DNA of 64,000 bases, taken from assembly GCA_009602735.1 (NCBI GenBank), contig WELA01002708.1:186001-250000 (forward strand), read 5' to 3'. The stretch comes from Mesotaenium endlicherianum (lineage: Eukaryota > Streptophyta > Zygnematophyceae > Zygnematales > Mesotaeniaceae). A model generated the notes under the pieces. It had not been told where the DNA came from. It did not search any database and was given only the letters and a program-made list of their open reading frames with translations. This document shows, piece by piece, positions 1 through 8,323 of this stretch (position 1 is the first letter of the stretch; each line of letters begins with the position of its first letter). The translations under genes were made by a program, and so were the position numbers.

Positions 1-2
1 TA

Positions 3-527
3 TCGAAAGTGGCTACGGAAGACTATATTCCTATGGCCGCATATTTTAGCGTGATCTCCGGCATCGATCCGCTGACCATTGACCAGACTTCTCTGTGCGA
101 AGGAAGCACGTCGAATGACAAAGCCAGTTTTTATGAAACATGGCTCAAGCTTCGCCCCGTTGCAGCTCCTGTAGTTCCTTTGCAAAGTGATACCGCATTC
201 GATCCCTTTGGCTATAAGTTGTATGATGTTTACGTGATCCATCCGGCAACAAAATTTCATAACGGCCGTCCGCAATGGGTCAATATGGATGGATGGAAAA
301 AAGAACTGCCCGTGCCTCCGGCGTTTCAATCGCTCTTCTTTGTACAGGCTTATTATGCCAATGAATACAATGATAAAACCGCCGGCCTGGTAGTGCCTGC
401 CGATCAAACTTATATCAATGCACCAAACGGTTATTACTACCTCTATCTACGCAAAGGTAGGTATAAAATAGTTTTCCGGGATAAATTATATGCAGTGTTG
501 GGAGTAAAAGAAATTGAAGTGAAATAG
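3..527 (+). CDS. Unknown protein, 3' end only (cut by window start)
   Basis: The frame is open from the window edge and a GTG at 9 is only the first possible start, so the gene almost certainly begins outside the window. The visible 173 or so residues are rich in Tyr, Pro and aromatic residues and contain no motif I recognise. No membrane segment or cysteine cluster is seen. It may be the C-terminal part of a larger secreted or structural protein, but that is only an impression. It ends 17 nt before the convergent ADP-ribosyltransferase-like gene. I do not assign a function. Confidence 0.6.
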   Translation, partial: SKVATEDYIPMAAYFSVISGIDPLTIDQTSLCEGSTSNDKASFYETWLKLRPVAAPVVPLQSDTAFDPFGYKLYDVYVIHPATKFHNGRPQWVNMDGWKKELPVPPAFQSLFFVQAYYANEYNDKTAGLVVPADQTYINAPNGYYYLYLRKGRYKIVFRDKLYAVLGVKEIEVK

Positions 528-544
528 CGCCTTCAGAATTTGGC

Positions 545-1198
545 TCAATTTTTAGGCAGGGAAGATTTTAGAAAATCAATTTCTTGTCGTGGAAGAAAAA
601 AACCTTTGATGCAGTTAGGGTTTCTGATAGAAAGTTGGATATGCGTTTTTTCAGCGATCCCAGCCCCGGTATATGCAGGGCCGCCTTCGGTAAATACCCC
701 TCTTGCCGAATCGAATATTCTATATTCACTATACCCTTTCAGTTGTATATCTGTAGCAACCCAGTTAGTAATTTGATCATGCATAAATTCTATCACCTTG
801 CAATCCAGTTCACGTAGGATTTTATCTTTATGGTGATCTGTTTTGATGTCTCTATTTTGGGGGAGTGTTTCACCAACATCTTTATAGGTTTGAGCCAGTA
901 ATGAATAAGATCCCTTAATCATTGATATAAATCGCGAATCAGAAAGATCAAAACAATACCCTAAATCCAATACTGCTCCGATTACAGCAGGGGTATCAAT
1001 CTCACCTCTTCGTTTTTTATCTTTTGCCCATTCAAGAGCCCTATCAATGTTGTTTTCCCAGAAATATATGCCATGCCCCAGCCAGTCATAAGGTTTTTCA
1101 CTCTTTTTAATAAAATCCGGATTTGATAACAGCTTGTTCCGAATGGCGGCCTCGCATCCATGAAAAGCAATAATCAACCCTGGCCTCGAATAGTACAT
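545..1198 (-). CDS. ADP-ribosyltransferase-like protein (PARP-type H-Y fold), probable toxin of a TA pair
   Basis: This is a 217-residue cytoplasmic protein without signal peptide. Near the N-terminus it has a His-Gly motif (FHGC, about residues 13-16) and then GHGIYFWE (about 41-48). This spacing and wording resemble the nicotinamide-binding His and the Tyr of H-Y-E ADP-ribosyltransferases. A conserved-looking GAVLDLGYCFDL stretch follows, and near the C-terminus come GGPAYTGAG and KTHIQ. I recall a widely spread family with these motifs but cannot name a characterised member. The third catalytic residue is not certain. It follows a 59-residue gene by 2 nt, which argues for translational coupling and a toxin-antitoxin arrangement. 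Target and activity are inferred only. The locus looks more AT-rich than its neighbours, which would fit transfer. Confidence 0.7.
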   Translation of the reverse strand: MYYSRPGLIIAFHGCEAAIRNKLLSNPDFIKKSEKPYDWLGHGIYFWENNIDRALEWAKDKKRRGEIDTPAVIGAVLDLGYCFDLSDSRFISMIKGSYSLLAQTYKDVGETLPQNRDIKTDHHKDKILRELDCKVIEFMHDQITNWVATDIQLKGYSEYRIFDSARGVFTEGGPAYTGAGIAEKTHIQLSIRNPNCIKGFFLPRQEIDFLKSSLPKN

Positions 1199-1200
1199 GG

Positions 1201-1380
1201 TTACTTTGTAACCCCTTTTCTCATGAACCTGCCAATATTCCGATATGGTTTGGTATAATTACCTTTTTTCGTCAGGATACCTGCGGAAACAAGAGACGCA
1301 AACGCTTGTTCTTTTGTACGCTTTTCAGACAGTTTTTTCTTAAACATGTCTATTAACCTTTTAATATCTTGATCAGTCAT
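1201..1380 (-). CDS. 59-residue protein upstream of the ART-like gene, candidate antitoxin
   Basis: A short frame starts with ATG at 1380 and stops with TAA at 1201-1203, 2 nt before the next ATG. The product is basic, with a helical-looking Lys-rich first half. Its second half carries the pattern A-F-A-S-L-V-S-A-G-I-L-T then G-N-Y-T-K-P-Y-R, which looks like the Ala-Gly-Ile / Gly-Asn-x-Thr / Tyr-Arg endings seen in many small bacterial proteins paired with toxins (family memory, not checked). A strong -7 match lies 4 nt before its ATG. Small size, position first in the operon and tight spacing make an antitoxin or chaperone role likely. It could also be a DNA-binding autorepressor. Confidence 0.65.
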   Translation of the reverse strand: MTDQDIKRLIDMFKKKLSEKRTKEQAFASLVSAGILTKKGNYTKPYRNIGRFMRKGVTK

Positions 1381-1384
1381 ACTA

Positions 1385-1392
1385 CAAATTTA
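1385..1392 (-). promoter_or_regulatory. -7 box of the small-protein/ART operon
   Basis: The minus strand reads TAAATTTG, a perfect match to the Bacteroidota -7 element TAnnTTTG. Only 4 nt separate it from the ATG at 1380, so the transcript would start at or next to the start codon. No good TTTG lies at the ideal upstream distance, although a T-rich run is present. Confidence 0.5.
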
Positions 1393-1491
1393 CTGTAAGC
1401 AGCTTGCAAAAAAACAGGAGTTTGTACGTGATTTTTTTAGCAATAAATCAGATCAGGAATATACAATTGAAGAACCGTATTCAATCGGTCA

Positions 1492-1677
1492 TCAGCTATG
1501 CAAGCCGAAATAAGAAAGGGTTATCCATACTGCCACAAAGAAAAAAGCAGCCAATGCATCATTGGTCAATGATTTGAACGGTCTTTTCCTGATAAAAAGT
1601 TGGTAGAAAATCCACAGTACCATTAAAATAACAGGGCCGAAAAAACGCAGCATCCATAGCGTATAAGGAACAGACAT
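1492..1677 (-). CDS. Small membrane protein of 61 residues
   Basis: The product has two hydrophobic segments, about residues 7-27 and 43-58, joined by a basic loop (RKRP), so it should be an inner-membrane hairpin. It begins with ATG 50 nt after the stop of the SpmA/SpmB-type gene on the same strand and is likely cotranscribed. I do not recognise a family. The clean pair of membrane segments and the position support a real gene rather than a chance frame. Confidence 0.6.
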   Translation of the reverse strand: MSVPYTLWMLRFFGPVILMVLWIFYQLFIRKRPFKSLTNDALAAFFFVAVWITLSYFGLHS

Positions 1678-1727
1678 ATACTTTCTATTTTCCTTGAAGT
1701 GTTTCGCTGCTATAAAGGTATAACTTA

Positions 1728-2987
1728 TTATTTAAAAAAGATATACCCTATGAATACCGCAGCTATCACTCCTATCAGATCGGCCAGCATACCGGCCCAG
1801 ATGGCATAACGCACTCTCTTGATGCCTACGCTACCGAAATACAACGCAACAATATAAAAAGTAGTATCGGCGCTGCCCTGGAATGTAGAAGCCAACTGGC
1901 CAATGAAACTATCAGGGCCATGCGTTTTGAAGATATCCAGCATCAGCCCCCGGGCGCCGCCACCGCTGAACGGACGCATGATGGCAACCGGCAGGGCCGG
2001 TACAAAATCGCCCCGCATACCGCTGGCCGTAAAACACCAGGTAATAGCGTTGATGATCGCATCCAAAGCGCCACTGTCGCGGAATACACGAATGCCTACC
2101 AGCAACCCTACTAAGTATGGAATGACTTTGATCACCACATCCCAACCTTGCTTGGCCCCATCAATGAACGCTTCAAAGACATTGATCTTTTTCACCCAGC
2201 CACCGATGAGGAAAGAAGCCACGATAAGAAACAGTATCAGGTTACCCAGCACATCGGTGAATGTTTCCTTGGCAAAAAGCGTGGGGCTGCCCGCAGCGGC
2301 TTTCGAAGGCAATCCATCTATAAACCATGCAAATAATAATACACTGGCAATGATACCTCCCAACCACAATAGCAATACTTTATCCATCCGGATGCGCTGG
2401 TATGCAATGGTGATGATGATGCTGGCCATCGTTGCAACAGTGGTAGCTACCATCAGGGGCACGAATACACTGGTTGGATTGACACTGCCCGCCCCGGCGC
2501 GATAGGCAATGATCGACAAAGGAATGAGGGTGAGTCCGCTCGTGTGCAGCACCAGGAACATGATCTGTGCATTGCTGGCCGTGTCTTTGGCAGGATTCAG
2601 TTCCTGCAGGCTGTTCATGGCTTTCAGTCCGAATGGGGTGGCTGCATTATCCAAACCCAGCATATTGGCGCTGAAATTCATCACCATTTGTCCCATAGCC
2701 GGGTGCTTTTCAGGTACTTCCGGGAACAACCGCTTCATAAAAGGATTCAGCAAACGTGCCAGGAAATTAACGGCACCGGCCTTCTCTCCAATATTCATCA
2801 ATCCCATGAAAAACATCATGGCGCCGGCCAGCGGAAGGCCTATTTCCATCACAGAAGACTTGGAAGCATCGAATATTCCCTCCACCAGTTTTTTGAATAT
2901 TTCATAATCCTGGAAAACGATCAGTTTCACCAAAGCGATCGCCAGTCCGATCAGGAAGAAAAATATCCAAACATAGTTTAATGCCAT
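1728..2987 (-). CDS. SpmA/SpmB-type nucleoside-recognition (Gate) membrane protein
   Basis: This is a 419-residue polytopic membrane protein. The N-terminal half (from about 25) has the SpmA-like pattern with a GLDNAATPFGLKAM motif near 115-130. The C-terminal half from about 240 repeats the Gate type with an RPFSGGGARG motif near 340, as in SpmB. Fused SpmA-SpmB proteins are common in non-sporulating Bacteroidota, where their role is unclear; a transport or membrane-remodelling function is often guessed. The longest frame starts with TTG at 2996, but ATG at 2987 directly follows a short purine-containing stretch and fits the start of the first membrane segment, so I use it. A small membrane protein follows 50 nt downstream. 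Confidence 0.85.
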   Translation of the reverse strand: MALNYVWIFFFLIGLAIALVKLIVFQDYEIFKKLVEGIFDASKSSVMEIGLPLAGAMMFFMGLMNIGEKAGAVNFLARLLNPFMKRLFPEVPEKHPAMGQMVMNFSANMLGLDNAATPFGLKAMNSLQELNPAKDTASNAQIMFLVLHTSGLTLIPLSIIAYRAGAGSVNPTSVFVPLMVATTVATMASIIITIAYQRIRMDKVLLLWLGGIIASVLLFAWFIDGLPSKAAAGSPTLFAKETFTDVLGNLILFLIVASFLIGGWVKKINVFEAFIDGAKQGWDVVIKVIPYLVGLLVGIRVFRDSGALDAIINAITWCFTASGMRGDFVPALPVAIMRPFSGGGARGLMLDIFKTHGPDSFIGQLASTFQGSADTTFYIVALYFGSVGIKRVRYAIWAGMLADLIGVIAAVFIGYIFFK

Positions 2988-3024
2988 AGCCTGCAATTAA
3001 TGAGGTGAAAATAAGGAATGGGGC

Positions 3025-3032
3025 TATATTTG
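3025..3032 (+). promoter_or_regulatory. -7 box upstream of ychF
   Basis: TATATTTG matches TAnnTTTG and lies 21 nt before the ychF ATG. No convincing -33 TTTG is found at the expected distance, so this is a partial promoter call. Confidence 0.45.
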
Positions 3033-3053
3033 CGGCTCAAATTTTGAAGTAAT

Positions 3054-4157
3054 ATGGCTTTACAAGCAGGAATCGTGGGACTACCCAATGTGGGAAAATC
3101 GACTTTGTTCAATGCCGTGAGCAACAGCGCCAAGGCGCAGGCAAGCAATTACAGGTTCTGTACCATTGAACCCAATGTTGGATTGGTAGACGTGCCCGAT
3201 GAACGCCTGAACAAGCTGACCGAACTGGTAGTACCCAATCGTACCGTGCCTACCCAGATGGAGATCGTGGACATCGCCGGACTCGTAAAAGGCGCCAGTA
3301 AAGGCGAAGGTTTGGGTAATAAATTCCTGGGCAATATCCGTGAAGTGGACGCCATCATTCACGTGATACGCTGTTTTGAAGACGAGAACGTATTGCGCGA
3401 AGAAGGCGCCATCAACCCTTTGAGCGATAAAGAGATCATCGATACGGAACTACAGCTGAAAGACCTGGAGAGCGTGGAAAAGAAAATGCAGCGCGTAGAA
3501 AAAATGGCCCGCGTAGGTACCGATGCCAAGTCCAAAGCAGAATTCGAGGTACTGACACGTTGTAAAGAACACCTGGAAAAAGGGAAAGGCATCTTCTCAC
3601 TGGGATTGAGTAAAGAAGAAAAGACAGCCGTAGCCGATCTTTTCCTGCTCACCGATAAACCCGTGTTGTATGTAGCCAATGTTGACGAAGCATCCATGCA
3701 TACCGGCAACAAATTCTCTCAAATACTGATCGACGGTGTGAAAGGCGAAGGCGCCGAAGTGATTGTAATGTGTAACAATATTGAAGCACAGATCGCCGAA
3801 ATGGAATCACCGGATGACAAGCAGATGTTCATGGAAGAGTACAAAATGACTGAGCCCGCCTTGAACCGCCTCATCCGCTCTGCCTATAAATTGCTCAACC
3901 TCGATACTTATTTCACCGCCGGCGTACAGGAAGTACGGGCATGGACCATTCACAAAGGATGGAAAGCGCCGCAGGCTGCCGGTGTGATCCACAGCGATTT
4001 TGAAAAAGGATTCATCAAGGCTGAGGTGATCGCTTATGATGATTTTGTTAAATTCGGAAGTGAAGCCGCAGCGCGCGACAACGGCAGGTTGCGCATAGAA
4101 GGAAAAGAGTATCTCGTCAAAGATGGCGACATCATGCACTTCAGGTTTAATGTGTAA
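3054..4157 (+). CDS. ychF: Redox-regulated/ribosome-binding ATPase YchF (Obg family)
   Basis: The 367-residue protein has the P-loop GLPNVGKST at residues 9-17 and the switch-II motif DIAGLVKG near 73-80. An NVDE variant replaces the usual NKxD near 205, which explains why YchF proteins prefer ATP to GTP. An alpha-helical hairpin sits between the G motifs and a TGS domain ends the protein (GIHS-like region to FRFNV). The length is typical of the family. YchF binds the ribosome and acts in translation and stress control. The glutaminyl cyclase gene follows after only 9 nt, so both are probably cotranscribed. Confidence 0.97.
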   Translation: MALQAGIVGLPNVGKSTLFNAVSNSAKAQASNYRFCTIEPNVGLVDVPDERLNKLTELVVPNRTVPTQMEIVDIAGLVKGASKGEGLGNKFLGNIREVDAIIHVIRCFEDENVLREEGAINPLSDKEIIDTELQLKDLESVEKKMQRVEKMARVGTDAKSKAEFEVLTRCKEHLEKGKGIFSLGLSKEEKTAVADLFLLTDKPVLYVANVDEASMHTGNKFSQILIDGVKGEGAEVIVMCNNIEAQIAEMESPDDKQMFMEEYKMTEPALNRLIRSAYKLLNLDTYFTAGVQEVRAWTIHKGWKAPQAAGVIHSDFEKGFIKAEVIAYDDFVKFGSEAAARDNGRLRIEGKEYLVKDGDIMHFRFNV

Positions 4158-4166
4158 ATTGGAGCC

Positions 4167-4976
4167 ATGAAAAAGACCTTTCTTGCATTTATTGCTGCCA
4201 CTGCTTTATTAGCAGGCTGTCGTGATACCAACAAAAGCGACGATGCATCGGCTCCTGCCATTCTTGCTCCGGCAGTGATCAATTACAGCCTGGTAAAAGT
4301 GTACCCGCATGATACCAGTTCTTATACGCAGGGACTGATCTGGCAGAACAATACCATGTATGAAGGAACAGGCTGGCGTGGGGTTAGTAAGCTGCGCACT
4401 ATAGATATCAATACGGGTAAACCCATCAAGCAAATATCACTGCCTGATACCGTTTTTGGTGAAGGAATCGCTATATTAAACAACAAGATATATCAACTTA
4501 CCTATCAAGAACACAAAGTATACGTTTACGATCTATCCAGTTTCAAAAAACTGCAGGAATTTGAGTGGCCCTATGAAGGATGGGGACTCACCACAAATGG
4601 TAAACAACTAATTATTTCAACCGGCGATAGCAACCTGTATTTCGTAAACCCTGAAAACTTCCACATCGAAAGAACTGTTGGCGTAAGTGATAATAATGGG
4701 TATGTACCCAACCTGAATGAGTTGGAATATGTTAATGGTAGTATTTATGCTAACGTTTACGAAACCGACTATATTATCAAGATTAACCCGGAAACAGGCC
4801 ATGTGGATGGTAAGGTCGATATGTCGAGTTTATTACAAAAAGCAGGCGCCACTTATGATCCCCGACAGGTAGATGCTGGTTATGTTTTGAATGGCATTGC
4901 TTATGATGCTGCCAAAAACAGCTTTTATATTACCGGGAAAAGATGGCCTATCCTCTGTGAAGTGAAGTTCAATTAA
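4167..4976 (+). CDS. Glutaminyl-peptide cyclotransferase, lipoprotein
   Basis: The 269-residue product begins with a lipoprotein signal (MKKTFLAFIAATALLAGC, Cys at 18), so it should be anchored in the envelope. The mature part matches the glutamine cyclotransferase family (PF05096), a five-bladed beta-propeller: YTQGL near 51-55, FGEGIAILNNKIYQLTY, GWGLTTNGKQLI, and a C-terminal GIAYDAAKNSFYITGKRWP. These enzymes cyclise N-terminal Gln to pyroglutamate on peptides or proteins. A purine-rich GGAG precedes the ATG. It is downstream of ychF and overlaps the convergent methyltransferase by 4 nt. Confidence 0.9.
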   Translation: MKKTFLAFIAATALLAGCRDTNKSDDASAPAILAPAVINYSLVKVYPHDTSSYTQGLIWQNNTMYEGTGWRGVSKLRTIDINTGKPIKQISLPDTVFGEGIAILNNKIYQLTYQEHKVYVYDLSSFKKLQEFEWPYEGWGLTTNGKQLIISTGDSNLYFVNPENFHIERTVGVSDNNGYVPNLNELEYVNGSIYANVYETDYIIKINPETGHVDGKVDMSSLLQKAGATYDPRQVDAGYVLNGIAYDAAKNSFYITGKRWPILCEVKFN

Positions 4977-5893
4977 ACACTGCCTTTTTTTGAAAAAACA
5001 TAGATCACCGAGCTGCATTTTTTTGCATTAGAGAATGCTTTGACATTCGACCAGATGCCTGTACGCAGCGCCCCGGGGAGATTGGATTTCCCATTCTTAT
5101 ATTGTTCACTAAGCATCGATACATACAGGCTATCGAACCACATAGGTAAAGTTGTTTCCAGCCTGAAGCCTTTTTGTTGTGCGAGTAATTCCATTCCTGC
5201 AGGAGAGAAATGATATAGGTGCCTGGGCACATCGTAAGCCGCCCAATACTGTTGGTACACCGTAGCATCGTAACTGGTATAATTAGGTACGGCAATAACC
5301 AGTTTCCCTCCAGGTTTCAGTATGCGGGCAAATGTTTGCAGGTACCCGTGCAGGTCGTGCACATGTTCCAGCACATGCCAGAGGCTGATCGCATCGTAAC
5401 GGGCATCGGGCAGTGTATACAATGTTTCCGGTGCTTGCAGCTCCAGTCCGTATTTCGTTTTGGCCCGCTGCCTTGCCGTTTCATCAGGCTCTAATGCCGT
5501 TACCTCCCAGCCTGCTTCGCGCATCGCATCTGCAAAAGCGCCGATGCCGGCGCCCACATCCAACAATAATCCTTTTTCTTTACCTGTAACGCGCTGTATC
5601 AATTTTCTTTTGCTGCGCAACGTGTAATTACGCACCAGGTGGTAAAGACGGTTGATAAGTCCTTTATTGGTATCTGAATGGGAAATGTAGGCGGCGGACT
5701 GGTAATAGAGACCAATAGATGCAGCATCGGGCACCAGTTGTGTAAACCGGTTTGCGCATCCGTCGCAATGCCATACTTCGAAGAGCTCTTTGCTCACCGT
5801 ATGGTCTTTTACTCCCAATACGGGTTGTATTGCAGCACTCTGGCAAAAAGGGCACAGGGTATGATTGATAAAATTTTTGTCGCTCATGATCAT
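4973..5893 (-). CDS. Class I SAM-dependent methyltransferase with N-terminal zinc ribbon
   Basis: The 306-residue protein starts with a four-cysteine knuckle (CPFC near 13-16, CDGC near 39-42). A long spacer and a Rossmann methyltransferase core follow: LLLDVGAGIGAFADAM near 112-127 is SAM motif I, ALEPD is the acidic end of strand 2, and LWHVLEHVHD plus LKPGGKLVIAVPN mark motifs III-IV. Such zinc-ribbon methyltransferases often work on sugars or envelope compounds, but the substrate cannot be read here. The gene may start at ATG 5893 or ATG 5887. It lies 36 nt after the HU-CCDC81 gene on the same strand. Confidence 0.88.
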   Translation of the reverse strand: MIMSDKNFINHTLCPFCQSAAIQPVLGVKDHTVSKELFEVWHCDGCANRFTQLVPDAASIGLYYQSAAYISHSDTNKGLINRLYHLVRNYTLRSKRKLIQRVTGKEKGLLLDVGAGIGAFADAMREAGWEVTALEPDETARQRAKTKYGLELQAPETLYTLPDARYDAISLWHVLEHVHDLHGYLQTFARILKPGGKLVIAVPNYTSYDATVYQQYWAAYDVPRHLYHFSPAGMELLAQQKGFRLETTLPMWFDSLYVSMLSEQYKNGKSNLPGALRTGIWSNVKAFSNAKKCSSVIYVFSKKGSV

Positions 5894-5929
5894 CTGAAAA
5901 TAGATCGAACCGGATGCAAAGAAAAGAGA

Positions 5930-6496
5930 TTATGCGTAGTAAAAAAGAATGATTCCTATACCGATCAATAACAAGATAGCGGCATAGAGCCACCATTTAT
6001 TATTGGAAGCTGAAGTTGGTTCGGCTTCTGCATATTCATTGCTGGTAGCTGCTTCGTTGGTTTTGAGTGCATGTGGCATGGATGCTGTATGCTCAAAAAC
6101 AATGCCATCCGGCAGTGATACAGGCGGTAATAACTCATGCGGACTGGCAACGGCGCGGAATTCAGTTGTTCCATCTTCCCGTATAAAGAGATGGCCCACT
6201 TCCTTCAATTCAACTCCTGATTCACTGGTTACTTTGGTTTTCAGCTCTTCGGTATAGTCTCTGAAACGGTTAATGGCATCTACTTCATCTGTATCCATTT
6301 CCCATGCAAGAAAATCATAGAACTGTTTATCGGCCTGTACCGCCTGTTGACGAAAACTGATCACGGGAACCGGCGCCTGTATCAGCTTGCCGCCTTCCTC
6401 CATCCGGGCAGGCCTGTTTTCAATAAGGAAGCGGCCCAGGCCCGGGATATCTAACCGGCGATGCAATACCAGGTATTTATACAGGTGTTCGTCCAT
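5930..6496 (-). CDS. HU-CCDC81 domain membrane-anchored protein
   Basis: The 188-residue product resembles the prokaryotic HU-CCDC81 family: a first HU-like domain (about 1-60, including LDIPGLGRFLI) and a second (about 70-125, including ELKEVGHLFIREDGTTEFRAV). The protein ends with a low-complexity linker and a single membrane segment at about 168-187, so the HU-like part faces the cytoplasm. In Bacteroidota such proteins often carry SPOR domains and are proposed to link to cell-wall processes; no SPOR domain is present here. It lies 9 nt after the beta-barrel gene and so belongs to the TPR/barrel group. Confidence 0.85.
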   Translation of the reverse strand: MDEHLYKYLVLHRRLDIPGLGRFLIENRPARMEEGGKLIQAPVPVISFRQQAVQADKQFYDFLAWEMDTDEVDAINRFRDYTEELKTKVTSESGVELKEVGHLFIREDGTTEFRAVASPHELLPPVSLPDGIVFEHTASMPHALKTNEAATSNEYAEAEPTSASNNKWWLYAAILLLIGIGIILFYYA

Positions 6497-6505
6497 CTTG
6501 CTTTT

Positions 6506-8311
6506 TTACCGGAACGAATATACAACTCCTCCCAACACATTCAGTCCCAATACCTCGTATTGGTTCCACCGCTGGTATTTGTTATTGAGGAGGTTGTTCA
6601 CCTGGAACCATAGGTTGAGCTTGGGCATCACTGCAAATTCTATTCCCAGGTTGAGGTCGGCAGCGGGATCCAGCTTCATGGCCTGCATCGATTTACTGCG
6701 GTAATAAGGTCCGTCCCACAGGAATGCATCTGCTTTTACCTGTAGGTCTTTCAGCACTTTCCATTTCAGGGTACCCGTCACTTCAAAAGGCAATTGTCCC
6801 CATGCCTGTTCATTCACCACCAGGGAAGAGAATTTTTGGAAAGTAGCGCCGGCCAGGAAGGAGAATTTCTCCTGTACATTATACCCTACTTCTCCATGCA
6901 GCTTCATCAGTTGCATACTAGGTTCATACAGTACGTTGAATGTCTTTCCATCGAGCAGGTCATTCACAAAAAGCGGTTGGTTATTGAGCTTGATGAACGA
7001 TACGCGTCCTTTATACGTAAAATGATTTCCAGCAGAGCCTTTGATGCCTGCATAGGTTTCTATCGCTTTGGTATTCTGCAGGTCTGTAAGCGCTGCTAAC
7101 CAGGGGTTGAATCCTGCGAGGGAATAGTAAGTATTCTTGTTATAATAACCTGTCCATCCGCCTTCCACCACCAGGGCGCTCTCCTTGATCCTCGCTTCTG
7201 CCGTGATATTGGGCAGGGTTGAAAAGTTCTGGTTATCCCATGAAGGTTGAATACCCAGGTAGAGTTTGAAATTGGGCGTGTTGAATTGTAAGGTTGGACT
7301 TACATAATAAAGGTTGTTCTTCAGTGTACGCTGGTTCGGCGTGGAAGGGAAGAAAGTGGCTTTGGAAATATCAGCTGTGAGTCCCAGGTCAAACGCATAG
7401 ATCTTTGCAAAACCTTTATTGATATTTGCTTTGGCCACCAGTGCGTATTCTTTATTATCGCGGTTATCGGCAAAATAGCGCAGCTGCACCTGCGGGTGGT
7501 AAGTAATATTAAAATCGTTGCGGGCCTTGTTCTGCAATCCCACTTCTATTCCTGCGGTATTGAAGCGGTTCAGCAAGCTGTCTTTTTTATAATTCAACGA
7601 AGCCGGCTCGTAACCGTAAAAATAGCGCGTGGTGTTTTCATAAAAGGCTTTGGTGGTCCATTCGTTGTTGTGATTGGTATTCAGAATAGAGATCACATTC
7701 ATGCCGAATTTCGAATATTGTTGTGCCGGCAGATTGCCCTTGGTGGTTAAATAATTGGCGCGCAGGTTGGTGATGGATTTTTTGCCATCTCCAAAAGAGA
7801 AGGCGCCTTCGGCCAACCCCATAGTATAATTGCCGATACCTGCTTTTATGTAATGGTCATTCACCCATGCCAGGCCACTATCCTGCGGCAGGGCCAGCGG
7901 TTTGATAGGTACGGGCTGGTAAGAGAACAGGAGGTTCTGCGCAGGAATATTATACAGCACAGGTACGCGTGATGAGTCTATCACCGGCGAAGCAGCGGTA
8001 AAATTCACTTTGGCCGCATTCTTCAATGAAGGCTTGAATGCAGAAGTCACGGTTACTACACGGGGCGCGGTAGTGTCTCCCAAGCCTTCGCGATTCAGTT
8101 TTGCCGGCGTAGATTCGGCCGCACTGAAAACGGCCGTCTTTTTCTTCGCAGGCGTAGCAGCCGTGTGAGACTTTTTTGTTTTCGCGGGCGCTTTTTTGTG
8201 TGCTGCTGTCTGTACTTTTTTCTTACCCTTCTTTTTATGCTGGGCCTGTACCGTTGCCGTTGTCAACGATACAAGCAAAAGAAAGCAACATATTTTCTTA
8301 CAATAATGCAT
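6506..8311 (-). CDS. Outer-membrane beta-barrel protein, TonB-dependent-receptor-like
   Basis: The 601-residue product has a signal peptide ending near AQA (about residue 24) and then a Lys/Ala-rich linker (about 25-65). After that comes a long series of alternating amphipathic strands. The C-terminal strand ends in Phe-Arg and is preceded by a NLLNNKYQRWNQYEVLG-type motif typical of the last strands of TonB-dependent receptors. No plug domain is visible, so it is better called a receptor-like barrel than a TonB receptor. It follows the giant TPR gene by 12 nt, and this TPR-barrel pairing is frequent in Bacteroidota. Confidence 0.85.
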   Translation of the reverse strand: MHYCKKICCFLLLVSLTTATVQAQHKKKGKKKVQTAAHKKAPAKTKKSHTAATPAKKKTAVFSAAESTPAKLNREGLGDTTAPRVVTVTSAFKPSLKNAAKVNFTAASPVIDSSRVPVLYNIPAQNLLFSYQPVPIKPLALPQDSGLAWVNDHYIKAGIGNYTMGLAEGAFSFGDGKKSITNLRANYLTTKGNLPAQQYSKFGMNVISILNTNHNNEWTTKAFYENTTRYFYGYEPASLNYKKDSLLNRFNTAGIEVGLQNKARNDFNITYHPQVQLRYFADNRDNKEYALVAKANINKGFAKIYAFDLGLTADISKATFFPSTPNQRTLKNNLYYVSPTLQFNTPNFKLYLGIQPSWDNQNFSTLPNITAEARIKESALVVEGGWTGYYNKNTYYSLAGFNPWLAALTDLQNTKAIETYAGIKGSAGNHFTYKGRVSFIKLNNQPLFVNDLLDGKTFNVLYEPSMQLMKLHGEVGYNVQEKFSFLAGATFQKFSSLVVNEQAWGQLPFEVTGTLKWKVLKDLQVKADAFLWDGPYYRSKSMQAMKLDPAADLNLGIEFAVMPKLNLWFQVNNLLNNKYQRWNQYEVLGLNVLGGVVYSFR

Positions 8312-8323
8312 GTATGTAATACT

